Of a stretch of 64,000 bases of DNA, positions 54,161 through 62,855 are shown one piece after another. Every line of letters begins with the position of its first letter. The stretch's first letter is position 1. The position numbers and the translations under genes are program-made. Below the pieces are notes generated by a model, which worked only from the letters and a program-made list of their open reading frames with translations, did no database searches and was not told the origin of the DNA. This stretch comes from Bernardetia sp. (GTDB lineage: Bacteria > Bacteroidota > Bacteroidia > Cytophagales > Bernardetiaceae), in assembly GCA_020630575.1 (NCBI GenBank), contig JAHDBD010000019.1, positions 1 to 64,000 of the forward strand, given 5' to 3'.

Positions 54161-55939
54161 ATGGAAAATTTAAAATTCAAAGTAGATTTAAGAGGAATTA
54201 TTGACCTTTTATCTGAACATATTTATACTACGCCAAATGTTTTTTTGCGTGAGTTATTACAAAACTCTGTTGATGCTATTGAAGCAAAAAAAGTATATGA
54301 TGCAAAGGCAGAAGGCAAAATAACAGTTCGTTTGCTCAATCAAAACCCAGCAAAACTGATTGTAGAAGACAATGGAATCGGACTAACAGAAGATGAAATT
54401 CATAATTTTTTGGCAATCATCGGAGAGAGTTCCAAAAGGCATTCTCATGTCAAAGAAAATTTTATTGGAAAGTTTGGGGTAGGTTTGCTTTCTGCGTTTG
54501 TGGTCAGTAATGAAGTTATTGTTCAGACAAAATCAGAAGCTGATGAAAATGCCTATCAATGGACTGCTAAAGCTGATGGAACTTACAAAATAGATATTTT
54601 ATCAGAATCAAGACCAACAGGAACAGCTGTTATTTTGGAAGCAAAGCCAGAAATGCGCTATTATTTTCTAAAAAATACGCTCTTAGAATTGTTGAAACAT
54701 TATGGAGAAGCATTGCCTTATCCAATTCATTTTTATACAACGAATGAAAAAAATGGTGAGCAGCAACATACTATTGTCAATCCTCAAACGCCTATTTGGT
54801 TGCAAGATGGAGCTACGCAAGAGCAATTATTAGAATATGGAAAAACGGAATTTAATCAAGATTTTTTAGCTGCTTTTCCTATCAAAATTGATGAGTTAGG
54901 ACTTCAAGGAAGTGCTTTTATTAGCTCTCAGAAGTTGCATCTCAATTCTAAAACAGAAAGTAAAGTTTTTGTAAAAAGAATGTTACTTTCTGAAAAAATT
55001 GAAGATTTATTGCCAAAATGGGGATTCTTTATCAAAGTCATTGTAAATATCAATGAGCTAACACCAACAGCTTCAAGAGAAGATTTTGTTCATGATACGA
55101 CCTTCAAGATTTGTAAAGATTTATTGAATGATTCTTTAAAAAATTATTTTAAAGAACTCTCTCAAAATAATCCGAATGAGTTTGTCAAAATTCTTGAACC
55201 TCATTACCAATCTATCAAAATGTTGGCAAATGAAGATGAAACATTATTAGATTTATTTATCAATTATTTGATTTTTGAAACCAATAAAGGCAGAAAGAAT
55301 TTTGAATGGATAAAGAAAAATATCAAGGCGATTACTTATACCACTTCACTAGAAGATTTTAAGCAAATTCGTCGTTTGGCTAACTCTAAAGATATTTTTG
55401 TGATTAATGCAGCTTATAGTTTTGAAGAAAACTTAATGAAAAGCATCATTAAAAAGTATCCAAAATTAGACATCAAAACCATTTCGCCATCTGATGTATT
55501 GAATGATTTTGAAGAATTATCTGAAGAAGAAATTACAGAGCATCAAGTATTTTTAAATAGAGCTACTGAGATTATGCAACCTTATTTTTGTGAGGTAGCA
55601 TTGAAGAAGTTTTTCCCTGCTGATTTGCCTGTTTTGTTTGTTTCTGATGAAGAAAGTATGGCAAATTATCAAACTCAAAAGTTAGCAAAAGATAGTAAAA
55701 ATCCCTTTGCTTCTATTTTGGATATGTCGGAGAAAAAGGCAAAACCTACACTTTGTTTGAATCTCAATAATACAATGGTAGCTACTTTATTGCAAGCTCA
55801 CGACAAAGAACTCTTTGCGCCACTTCTCAAAACACTCTATATACAATCTTTATTTTTGGGTCAGTTTCCTATCAATAAACACGAAATGGAAGTATTGAAT
55901 CTGTCTCTCTTAACGATTACTAAAAACACTTTAAAATAA
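54161..55939 (+). CDS. divergent HSP90-family ATPase chaperone
   Basis: A 592-residue protein. The N-terminal GHKL ATPase has all motifs: ELLQNSVDAIEA (Asn for Mg-ATP), VEDNGIGLTEDEI, GESSKRHS and GKFGVGLLSAF. The middle domain (about 220-400) has the HSP90 layout, with TPTASREDFVHD, but the C-terminal part is divergent and the protein is slightly shorter than HtpG (~620). It is best called an HSP90-family protein rather than the housekeeping HtpG. Genetic linkage to two repeat proteins suggests a dedicated client or complex. Confidence 0.85.
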   Translation: MENLKFKVDLRGIIDLLSEHIYTTPNVFLRELLQNSVDAIEAKKVYDAKAEGKITVRLLNQNPAKLIVEDNGIGLTEDEIHNFLAIIGESSKRHSHVKENFIGKFGVGLLSAFVVSNEVIVQTKSEADENAYQWTAKADGTYKIDILSESRPTGTAVILEAKPEMRYYFLKNTLLELLKHYGEALPYPIHFYTTNEKNGEQQHTIVNPQTPIWLQDGATQEQLLEYGKTEFNQDFLAAFPIKIDELGLQGSAFISSQKLHLNSKTESKVFVKRMLLSEKIEDLLPKWGFFIKVIVNINELTPTASREDFVHDTTFKICKDLLNDSLKNYFKELSQNNPNEFVKILEPHYQSIKMLANEDETLLDLFINYLIFETNKGRKNFEWIKKNIKAITYTTSLEDFKQIRRLANSKDIFVINAAYSFEENLMKSIIKKYPKLDIKTISPSDVLNDFEELSEEEITEHQVFLNRATEIMQPYFCEVALKKFFPADLPVLFVSDEESMANYQTQKLAKDSKNPFASILDMSEKKAKPTLCLNLNNTMVATLLQAHDKELFAPLLKTLYIQSLFLGQFPINKHEMEVLNLSLLTITKNTLK

Positions 55940-55943
55940 AATT

Positions 55944-57017
55944 ATGTACGGATTAGAAATTCAGAAACTACTCATCAAAAAAGAAGAACTTACACTTCCA
56001 CAAGATAAAGTAAAATTATTACAACAAGCCATTACTATTTCAGATAGCAATCACGACACCGAATGGTCAATACATTTGCGACTAGAAATGATGCAAGAAG
56101 AGTTAGATTATTTGCCTAGTAAAATGGTTTCCTATGAAGCAATAAGTTGGATTATTGGAGCGTATGAAGAAGACCCAGCTATTGTTGATGAGTCTAGCTT
56201 TTTGTGGCAATACAAATGGATGATTAATTATGTTATTAAAAATCCGAGTATTTCTAAAGCACAAAAAGATAAAATTATAGAAGATTATTCGATGAGAATG
56301 GAAAGAAATAATTATTCTTTACGTCCTGTATATGAAGATTATTATCGTTTTTATACTTATTTTGAGTTGGAGGAAAAAGCAAAGAAATATAAAGCAATAA
56401 GAGATTCAACGCCTTCTGATGATATGAGTGATTGCAAAGCCTGCGAACTCAATTCAGATTTTGATTACAATCTTACTTTTGGGTCGATAGATAAAGCGAA
56501 AGCAGATGGAAATGATATTCTGACTGAAAAAGAAACTTGCGCTCGTGTTCCAATTGTCAGTTATGGCAATTTGGTTCAAAAACTGACTAAAGAAAACCGT
56601 TTGGAGGAAGCCAAACAGTATGTAGAAAAAGGAATGCACCAACTTTTCAAAGAAAACGAATACATTCCACGTAATTTTGAATACTTGATACTTTTCGCTT
56701 ATTATTATAGCAAAGTTGATAATGATAAGGCGTGGAGATTACTAGAAAAGTTTTATCCTAGTCAGGCAACCAATGAATTTTCAAGCTATAACATTTTCTT
56801 GAATATGTTAGGGATTTTGAAAAATACGGATAAAGAAACTATTACTATCAAACTTCCCGAATGGCTGTCTTTTTATAATTCGCATAATGTCTATTCAAAA
56901 GAAGATTTGTATAATTATTACTACAATGAAGCAAAAGCACTTTTAGAAAAGTTTGCCAGTGTAGAAAATGATGAAAAAATACTTTTACATTTAGATAATA
57001 ATCTAAAAGAATTTTAG
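55944..57017 (+). CDS. helical TPR-like protein in the HSP90 operon
   Basis: A 357-residue soluble protein starting 4 bp after the HSP90 stop. It is strongly helical, with loosely repeated ~40-residue units (KVKLLQQAITISDSNHDTEW, LEEAKQYVEKGMHQLFKENE, NDKAWRLLEKFYPSQATNEF). I recognise TPR-like spacing but no named family. Its position makes it a probable co-chaperone or client-binding partner of the HSP90 (inference). Confidence 0.65.
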   Translation: MYGLEIQKLLIKKEELTLPQDKVKLLQQAITISDSNHDTEWSIHLRLEMMQEELDYLPSKMVSYEAISWIIGAYEEDPAIVDESSFLWQYKWMINYVIKNPSISKAQKDKIIEDYSMRMERNNYSLRPVYEDYYRFYTYFELEEKAKKYKAIRDSTPSDDMSDCKACELNSDFDYNLTFGSIDKAKADGNDILTEKETCARVPIVSYGNLVQKLTKENRLEEAKQYVEKGMHQLFKENEYIPRNFEYLILFAYYYSKVDNDKAWRLLEKFYPSQATNEFSSYNIFLNMLGILKNTDKETITIKLPEWLSFYNSHNVYSKEDLYNYYYNEAKALLEKFASVENDEKILLHLDNNLKEF

Positions 57018-57034
57018 AAAAATATAAAGAAAAA

Positions 57035-57067
57035 AAATTCGGTAAGCATAAAATGCCTACCGAATTT
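57035..57067 (-). terminator. terminator for the DUF4097 gene
   Basis: AAATTCGGTA, 13-nt loop, TACCGAATTT. On the minus strand the stem is followed by a T-run, so it ends the operon coming from 59.9 kb; it may also stop the convergent HSP90 operon less efficiently. Confidence 0.75.
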
Positions 57068-57123
57068 GAATCTCAATGAAGAGAAAATAAAACTATTTCA
57101 GTTTATTTTTTTCTTACTTCAAA

Positions 57124-58236
57124 CTAACGCTCTTCTAAACGAATGCTTCCGTGTTGGTTAGTTACACGAACTTTTCCACTTCCACCTCCGTTTGTTTTTC
57201 CTTCTAATATTTTATCGTGTGTGTCTTCTTCATGTCTTTGAATAGTAGTATTTCGCATTGAGTTTCGGATACTTCCATGTTCTGTTCTAGCTTCAAATTG
57301 GAATTTAGCATCCGAATCAAAACGTAATTCTATTGAACCGTGAGCATTTTCTACTTCTATTTTATCAAATCCTTTTGCTATTTGCTCTAACTCACAATTT
57401 CCATGTTTGAGTTGTAGAACAGCAGATTTCAATACTTTTCTGATTTCTATTCCTCCAAAACTGTTTTCTCCTGTAATTTTTGAAACTGTTCCTATTCTCA
57501 TATTTCCGTGTTTTGCCTCTATTTCCAAACTATTGGCTTCATCGATTCTGACATTGGAATGCTTACTTTCAATCTTCAAATCTGTGTTGCTTTTATCAAT
57601 GTTGAGACTTCCATGAGCCACTTCTACATCTGCTGAACCTACTTCATTGATTGATAGGTTTCCAAAACTAACACTGATTACATGACGCATTCCTGAAAGA
57701 TTATGAGCATTAAAATTTCCATGTTTTAAATCAAGATTTAATTTGCCATTCAGATCACCAATTGTTACTGAGCCAAATTTGTTTTCTACATCTATATTCA
57801 AATTTTTAGGAATTTTGACTTCATAGTTTATCTCAAAACCTTCTCTATTTGAAGAACTATATCCTCCTCTTGACTCTTCAATTTGAGTTTCAAAATTAAT
57901 ACTCTCAGAGTCATTATCTTGCTCAATACTAATTCTATCCAAAATCTTTTGTGCTTCTTTATCACTTCTTGCCCAAGCTAAAATGGTAACTTGAACAGAA
58001 ACTTCACTTTTGTCATGATTAGTAAAGTTCACATTTCCATACTTATTAGAAATACTAAGCAAATCTTTTGGATTGACTTTAAAGGTTGCTTTTACAACTT
58101 TTTGCTTTTCTTCTTTTGGACTTTGGGTAGGAATTTTGCCTTCTGCTTTTGCATTTGAAACAGAAATTAAAATTCCTGAAAAAATCAGTAAAATAGAAAA
58201 GACAATGGCTAAAGAATTATTATATAGATTTTTCAT
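57124..58236 (-). CDS. DUF4097-type beta-helix exported protein
   Basis: A 370-residue protein with a signal peptide (about residues 8-32, ending SNAKAEG). It continues with repeated beta-strand units of about 20 residues in which KHGN, EHGS, AHGS and KYGN recur. This is the DUF4097 putative-adhesin or beta-solenoid pattern of Bacteroidetes. Such genes are often the last of sigma/anti-sigma operons, as here: its start overlaps the upstream anti-sigma candidate by 17 bp. It probably acts in the periplasm or on the surface; function unknown. Confidence 0.8.
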   Translation of the reverse strand: MKNLYNNSLAIVFSILLIFSGILISVSNAKAEGKIPTQSPKEEKQKVVKATFKVNPKDLLSISNKYGNVNFTNHDKSEVSVQVTILAWARSDKEAQKILDRISIEQDNDSESINFETQIEESRGGYSSSNREGFEINYEVKIPKNLNIDVENKFGSVTIGDLNGKLNLDLKHGNFNAHNLSGMRHVISVSFGNLSINEVGSADVEVAHGSLNIDKSNTDLKIESKHSNVRIDEANSLEIEAKHGNMRIGTVSKITGENSFGGIEIRKVLKSAVLQLKHGNCELEQIAKGFDKIEVENAHGSIELRFDSDAKFQFEARTEHGSIRNSMRNTTIQRHEEDTHDKILEGKTNGGGSGKVRVTNQHGSIRLEER

Positions 58237-59209
58237 TTGTTTTATTATTTTTATTGGTTTCTGAATCAGATGAGTTTGAATTTTCCAAGATTTGTATGCT
58301 TTCATCTAAAATCTGCTTGCGTAGTTTTAGGTTATTAAGCATTTCATCAACAAGTTTTTTTGAATTTTGCTCTTCCAAAAGGTCACTTTTCATTACTTTA
58401 TAGGCTTCATCCAATTCATCTAAAGTTTGGATAGTTTCAGGAGTCACCCAGTTTTCAGTATCTTTTTTCTTGAGTTCTTTCTTTTCCTTTGCAATAATAG
58501 AAGTATAATAATTTTCAGCTTCTAAGAGTTCAGCAGGTAAAGAAACGCTTTGAGCATAATTTTGTCCATTATTCCCTTCAAAATCTTCATCAAAGTTTCC
58601 TTCAAAACCTCTCATTCCATTTTCTTCATACATAGAAATCAAATGTTCATTTTCTTCTGTCAGCATACTTATAGTATCCATATTATACATAAAAGTTGTA
58701 ACCAAAAGAGCTGTTAGAGAAGCAGCAACTGTCCAAAATTTCCGAAGAGAAACTGTTTTTGTTGCTGGAGTATTTTCTTGATTTCTTGTTTCTAAAGCAG
58801 ATGAAGCATGAGAAGAATATTGAGAAGCAACTGGCGAAGGTTTGACCCAATTATTTATGTCTCTCTTTATCTCTGTCTGCCCTATTTTGACACTTTTAGT
58901 TGTCTCAGAAGCAACTGGCGAAGGTTTGACCCAGTTTTTGGTTTTGTCTTCTTCTGATTCTTCTGTATTAATTTGCATCAGTTTTTTAGCTTTTTCTTCT
59001 ATGATATTTCTAGGCTCTAAACGACTTGCTTGTTCGTTTTTGAGTTTGGCTTGAATAGCTAAAAAGTTTTTTTCCATAGAGAAAGAAGCATCAAACTGTT
59101 CGTCGATTGATTTTTGTTCTTCTTTCTGAAGTTTGCTACGATGAGTAAGTAAGAATTTTTCAAGCTCATCAAGCTGTCTTTCTTCTGTATTTTTTTTATT
59201 AGTTGCCAT
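58220..59209 (-). CDS. single-pass membrane protein, candidate anti-sigma factor
   Basis: A 329-residue protein. A charged cytoplasmic N-terminal part (about 1-160) is followed by one membrane helix (about 162-182, KFWTVAASLTALLVTTF) and a periplasmic helical part. It lies between an ECF sigma gene and a DUF4097 gene, the usual place of a membrane anti-sigma factor, though no zinc-binding anti-sigma motif (HxxxCxxC) is visible. Two copies of NWVKPSPVAS, encoded by a 26-bp perfect direct repeat, lie in the cytoplasmic part. The start at 59209 avoids an upstream palindromic repeat. Confidence 0.65.
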   Translation of the reverse strand: MATNKKNTEERQLDELEKFLLTHRSKLQKEEQKSIDEQFDASFSMEKNFLAIQAKLKNEQASRLEPRNIIEEKAKKLMQINTEESEEDKTKNWVKPSPVASETTKSVKIGQTEIKRDINNWVKPSPVASQYSSHASSALETRNQENTPATKTVSLRKFWTVAASLTALLVTTFMYNMDTISMLTEENEHLISMYEENGMRGFEGNFDEDFEGNNGQNYAQSVSLPAELLEAENYYTSIIAKEKKELKKKDTENWVTPETIQTLDELDEAYKVMKSDLLEEQNSKKLVDEMLNNLKLRKQILDESIQILENSNSSDSETNKNNKTNEKSI

Positions 59210-59237
59210 TTTTACATGCTGTTTTAGTATTGTTTCT

Positions 59238-59315
59238 GTCGTTGGTGGGGACACCAAGCAACGGCAAGTATTTTTATAAAATTTAAGTCCTTGTCTGTGT
59301 TCCCACTGACAACTT
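59238..59315. repeat. GGTG/CACC-AACGGC palindromic repeats, copies 4 and 5 (opposite orientation)
   Basis: TTGGTG-GGGA-CACCAA followed by GCAACGGCA (59238-59268), then a degenerate inverted copy, TTGTCTGTG-TTCC-CACTGACAA (59291-59313), between the sigma gene and the anti-sigma candidate. The pair in opposite orientation could form a larger hairpin. Confidence 0.7.
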
Positions 59316-59316
59316 T

Positions 59317-59919
59317 TTATAACATTGTTCGTAATCTCTTTTTTGCTCTACTATATTGTGATTTTGAAGTAGAACTAGAAATTCCTAATATTTCTCCAAT
59401 TTCTTCATGGTCATACCCTTCAAAAAGATATAAACTCAAGACGATTCTATAACCGTCGGATAGCCTATTGATAGCTTCTTTTACTCGGCTAACTTCTGAA
59501 TTATGTTTGGTAACTTTTTCAGAAACTCCTGTTTGAATATTCATTTCTGCAAAGTCATTTTCAGAATTTTCATCTTCTTCAATGGCTGGTTCAACCAGCA
59601 TTTCATCTAAAGAAACCAAATCAATCTTCTTTTTTTGAAGAAAATTAATTGAAGTATTTATGACAATGCGCTTGAGCCAAGCTCCAAAAGCTGCATCACC
59701 ACGATATTCTTCAATACGCATAAATGCTCTCACAAAAGCATCTTGCAATACTTCTTCTGCTTCGTGTCCTTTGCCCACAATCCTGACACAGACATGATAC
59801 ATTGCTCGTACATATTTTTCGTAGAGTTGGTATTGCGCCTTCTGACTTCCTAATCGAACTTTCTCAATAAGTTCGGCATTAGGTTCTTCGTAATTAGTAT
59901 CAACAGTTGGGTTAGACAT
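59317..59919 (-). CDS. ECF-family RNA polymerase sigma factor
   Basis: A 200-residue RpoE-like sigma factor. Region 2 (about 25-95) includes AEEVLQDAFVRAFMRIEEYR and FGAWLKRIVINTSINFLQKK. Region 4 (about 145-200) includes DGYRIVLSLYLFEGYDHEEI and GISSSTSKSQYSRAKKRLR. A short acidic insert separates the two. It is the first gene of an operon with the anti-sigma candidate and the DUF4097 protein, and probably directs its own transcription. A 28-bp palindrome lies just upstream of the start. Confidence 0.92.
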   Translation of the reverse strand: MSNPTVDTNYEEPNAELIEKVRLGSQKAQYQLYEKYVRAMYHVCVRIVGKGHEAEEVLQDAFVRAFMRIEEYRGDAAFGAWLKRIVINTSINFLQKKKIDLVSLDEMLVEPAIEEDENSENDFAEMNIQTGVSEKVTKHNSEVSRVKEAINRLSDGYRIVLSLYLFEGYDHEEIGEILGISSSTSKSQYSRAKKRLRTML

Positions 59920-59940
59920 TTAAGTAATTGCGATTATTCT

Positions 59941-59968
59941 AATAGTATTTTTATTCAAAAATACTATT
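59941..59968. promoter_or_regulatory. palindromic site upstream of the ECF sigma gene
   Basis: A 12-bp perfect inverted repeat (AATAGTATTTTT and complement, 4-nt spacer), 22 bp before the sigma start codon. On the minus strand it contains TATTTTTG (59956-59963), a possible -7 element, so a protein bound here could block transcription. Confidence 0.5.
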
Positions 59969-60123
59969 TTTCGTTAGTTGTTGTTGTAGAGATATTCAAA
60001 TCGTTTTTGTTATCTCTTATGCTATGAAAGACAAGACAAAAAAATAAAGGTTGCAATAATCTGAAAAAAAAGAGAAATAAATCAAAAAATAAATACGTTG
60101 ATAATAGTCAGGTAATCCTACCA

Positions 60124-60140
60124 GTAGCAATCGTTGCTAC
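60124..60140. repeat. short inverted repeat upstream of sixA
   Basis: GTAGCAA-TCG-TTGCTAC, a 7-bp stem with a 3-nt loop, 10 bp before a TATCTTTG that could be a -7 promoter element for sixA. It could be an operator or a small repetitive palindrome. The rest of the 302-bp gap (59920-60221) shows no gene. Confidence 0.45.
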
Positions 60141-60221
60141 AAAAAACTCTTATCTTTGTAAAAAATTTATTGAATTCAGTTTTTCAAAAAATAAAAGCAA
60201 TAATAATAGAATCAGAAGTTA

Positions 60222-60725
60222 ATGAAGACACTTATACTTATAAGACACGCTAAATCTTCGTGGAAAGATGAAACTTTGCCAGACCGTGAACGACCATTAA
60301 ATACAAGAGGAAAACATGATGCTCCTTTGATGGGACAAATTTTATTTGAAAAAAATATTATTCCAGATTTAGTTTTGTCTAGTTCTGCCAAACGAGCAAA
60401 GAAAACAGCCCAAAAGATTTTTTTTGATGTCTATGGATTTATGGAAAGTCAAGTTCATTTGACAGACGACCTTTATTTTACAGGCGTTCCTTTCCACATG
60501 AGAATTATAAATACACTTTTAGATACAAAAAATACAGTGGCTTTAGTCGGACATAATCCTGATTTTAGTGGTTTGGTAGATTTTTTGGCAGAAGAACCTG
60601 TACAAGAAATGCCTACAAGTGGAGTATATTGTTTGGATTTTGATGTAAATTCGTGGAGTGAAGTAACAAGACATTCTGGAAGAGTTCGTTTTTTTGAATA
60701 TCCTAAAAAGTATAAAGTGAGCTAG
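60222..60725 (+). CDS. sixA: SixA-type histidine phosphatase
   Basis: A 167-residue phosphohistidine phosphatase of the histidine-phosphatase superfamily. The catalytic LIRHAKSSW (His of RHAK) is at the N-terminus, PLNTRGKHDA follows, and the second catalytic His is in VALVGHNPDFS. SixA removes phosphate from histidine-phosphotransfer domains and from the nitrogen PTS in E. coli. It is followed directly by a palindromic repeat. Confidence 0.85.
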   Translation: MKTLILIRHAKSSWKDETLPDRERPLNTRGKHDAPLMGQILFEKNIIPDLVLSSSAKRAKKTAQKIFFDVYGFMESQVHLTDDLYFTGVPFHMRIINTLLDTKNTVALVGHNPDFSGLVDFLAEEPVQEMPTSGVYCLDFDVNSWSEVTRHSGRVRFFEYPKKYKVS

Positions 60726-60732
60726 GTTTGTA

Positions 60733-60762
60733 GGTCTTTGGTGAGACACCAAAAACGGCATA
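60733..60762. repeat. GGTG/CACC-AACGGC palindromic repeat, copy 6
   Basis: TTTGGTG-AGA-CACCAAA followed by AACGGCATAG, beginning 8 bp after the sixA stop codon. The arms differ from other copies in a compensatory way (TTTGG/CCAAA). Confidence 0.75.
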
Positions 60763-60880
60763 GTATGGCAAAAAATTACAAATATAATTTCTATGTCAGT
60801 AAGTTTAGTATTTAAAATTTACATTCTCATTCTCCGTGTTCTCTGTGAACTCTGTGTTTAAAATCGCATTCCAAAAATCA

Positions 60881-61987
60881 ATGAAAAAAAAGACAATCAA
60901 ATTTCTTGTTCCTTATCCTTACGACATTGCCCCTGGTCAGCGATTTCGTTACGAACAGTATTTGGATATTCTTGAAGAAAATAATTTTGAATATGAATTA
61001 TTGTCTTTTTTAGATGAAGAAACAAACAAAATTCTCTACAAAAAAGGACATACTATTCAAAAAATAATAGGTGTTTTGAAAGGTTTTTTAAGACGCTTTA
61101 TTCATATTTGGAAAGCTAGAAATGCAGATTTTGTTTTTGTGTATCGTGAAGCTACGCCTGTTGGCTTTCCGTTTGTAGAATGGATTTTGACAAAAGTTTT
61201 TAATAGAAAAATTATCTATGATTTTGATGATGCAATATGGATTCATGCTACATCTTCTCAAAACAAATTAGCTGCTTTTTTCAAATCTCCTGATAAAGTA
61301 AAGACAATTTGTAAATGGGCATATAAAATCAGTGTCGGAAATGAATATTTACAAAAGAATGCTAATGCCTTCGCAAATTCTACGACAAAAGCTATTTTAA
61401 ACCCAACTACAATTGATTTAGAAAAAAAACATAATCTTTTACACCAACACAATCCAAACAAAAAACCGATTATTGGCTGGACAGGTTCGCACTCTACACT
61501 CATTTATTTAGAAATGATTATTCCTATCTTAAAGGAATTAGAACAGAAATATGATTTTGTTTTTCGTGTTATCTGCAATCAAAATCCAAATTTGGACACA
61601 GAGAGTAATTTGAAAAGTTTTGAATTTGTAAAATGGAATAAAGAAACAGAAATAAAGGATTTATCAGAATTAGATATTGGAGTGATGCCACTTACAGCTG
61701 ATGCGTGGGCAGAAGGGAAATGTGGTTTTAAAGCCTTACAATATATGGCTTTGGGCGTTCCTGCTGTGATTTCCCCGATTGGTGTCAATAAAAAAATCAT
61801 TAATCAAGAGGCAACTAATGAAAATGGTTTTTTAGCTGATACAGAAACTGAATGGAAAGAATATTTATCTTTTCTTTTAGAAAACCCACAAAAAAGACAA
61901 GAAATGGGAATTTTAGCGTTACAAACTATCCAAAATGAATATTCTGTACAATCTAATAAGGAGAATTTTTTAGACTTATTTAGCTGA
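60881..61987 (+). CDS. glycosyltransferase (family 4-like)
   Basis: A 368-residue protein with a GT-B-type layout. The N-terminal half starts KFLVPYPYDIAPGQRFRYEQ. The C-terminal Rossmann half includes PIIGWTGSHSTLIYLEMIIP, LDIGVMPLTADAWAEGKCGF and KALQYMALGVPAVISPIGVN, which hold the nucleotide-sugar-binding region. It probably adds a sugar to a surface polysaccharide or glycan. No cluster of other polysaccharide genes surrounds it. The start at 60881 (MKKKTIKF) is preferred over upstream codons. Confidence 0.85.
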   Translation: MKKKTIKFLVPYPYDIAPGQRFRYEQYLDILEENNFEYELLSFLDEETNKILYKKGHTIQKIIGVLKGFLRRFIHIWKARNADFVFVYREATPVGFPFVEWILTKVFNRKIIYDFDDAIWIHATSSQNKLAAFFKSPDKVKTICKWAYKISVGNEYLQKNANAFANSTTKAILNPTTIDLEKKHNLLHQHNPNKKPIIGWTGSHSTLIYLEMIIPILKELEQKYDFVFRVICNQNPNLDTESNLKSFEFVKWNKETEIKDLSELDIGVMPLTADAWAEGKCGFKALQYMALGVPAVISPIGVNKKIINQEATNENGFLADTETEWKEYLSFLLENPQKRQEMGILALQTIQNEYSVQSNKENFLDLFS

Positions 61988-62048
61988 TTGAAAATATTAT
62001 TTTTAGAAAGAATTTTTGAATAAAAAATCATTTTAAGTTCTATTAGGT

Positions 62049-62555
62049 ATGACATTAGAAAGCCGTAAAAAAACAATTGAGATTATTGATTATGATGATA
62101 ACTTGAGTGAGTGGGTCAAAAAGCTAAACTATGAATGGCTTGAAAAGTATTTCAAATTAGAAAAAGGAGATATAATTTCACTTTCAAATCCTAAAAAAGA
62201 AATTATTGACAAAGGAGGTTATATCTTTTTTGTAAAAATTAAAAATGAGAAAAGTGAAAATATTATAGCAACTGCTTCATTATTAAAAAAGACTGATACT
62301 ATTTTTGAACTGGGTAAAATGGCTGTTACTAGAAAAGAACAAGGCAATGGAATAGGTAAATTATTAGTAAAACACTGCTTAGATTTTGCAAAAAACAATT
62401 CTATTTCTACAATTATCCTGTATTCCAATACTCAGCTTCAATCAGCTATTCATTTGTATAAAAAAATAGGTTTTGAAGAAATCCCATTAGAAGAAGGACT
62501 TTATCAGCGTGCAAATATAAAGATGCAATTAGACTTGAAGAATTATAGTTTATAA
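62049..62555 (+). CDS. GNAT-family N-acetyltransferase
   Basis: A 168-residue GNAT protein. The acetyl-CoA-binding signature is in MAVTRKEQGNGIGKLLVKHC (Q/RxxGxG/A type), preceded by a strand with FELGKMAV and followed by LYSNTQLQSAIHLYKKIGFE. N-terminal residues 1-50 are more variable. Acetylates an amine on a small molecule or protein; the substrate is unknown. It is 61 bp after the glycosyltransferase gene and may be co-transcribed. Confidence 0.85.
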   Translation: MTLESRKKTIEIIDYDDNLSEWVKKLNYEWLEKYFKLEKGDIISLSNPKKEIIDKGGYIFFVKIKNEKSENIIATASLLKKTDTIFELGKMAVTRKEQGNGIGKLLVKHCLDFAKNNSISTIILYSNTQLQSAIHLYKKIGFEEIPLEEGLYQRANIKMQLDLKNYSL

Positions 62556-62584
62556 ATTAATAATCAATAAATTTCTACAACTAT

Positions 62585-62615
62585 TTGGAAATCAACAAGA
62601 AAACCTCTAATTTTG
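62585..62615 (+). promoter_or_regulatory. Bacteroidetes-type promoter for rplM-rpsI
   Basis: TTG, 20 nt, TAATTTTG. Fits the -33/-7 consensus and is the best candidate for driving the ribosomal protein operon. Confidence 0.6.
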
Positions 62616-62855
62616 CAGACCTATTAAAATAGCAGTAATAAGTTTTTACGTATTCTTAATTTAAGAAAATGTATTGCCTTGATACTGAATGATTTTGACA
62701 GAAATTAGTTAAATTTTTACAGCAATTTGAATAGATATTTTTTATTGAATAAAGGATTATTGGTATTACAAATAAATTATAATCACAATAGTTGTTTCGT
62801 AATTCATAATTCGTAATTCGTAACTTAAATTTCTTTTCAATAAATTTCCAAAAAA
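62616..62855 (+). promoter_or_regulatory. long leader of the rplM operon
   Basis: About 235 nt between the predicted start of transcription and the rplM start codon, with no open reading frame on this strand. Ribosomal protein operons often bind one of their products in such leaders. The last 60 nt contain repeated AATTCGTAATT blocks typical of intergenic DNA in this genome, so only the first part might be structured. I did not find a convincing fold by eye. Confidence 0.35.
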
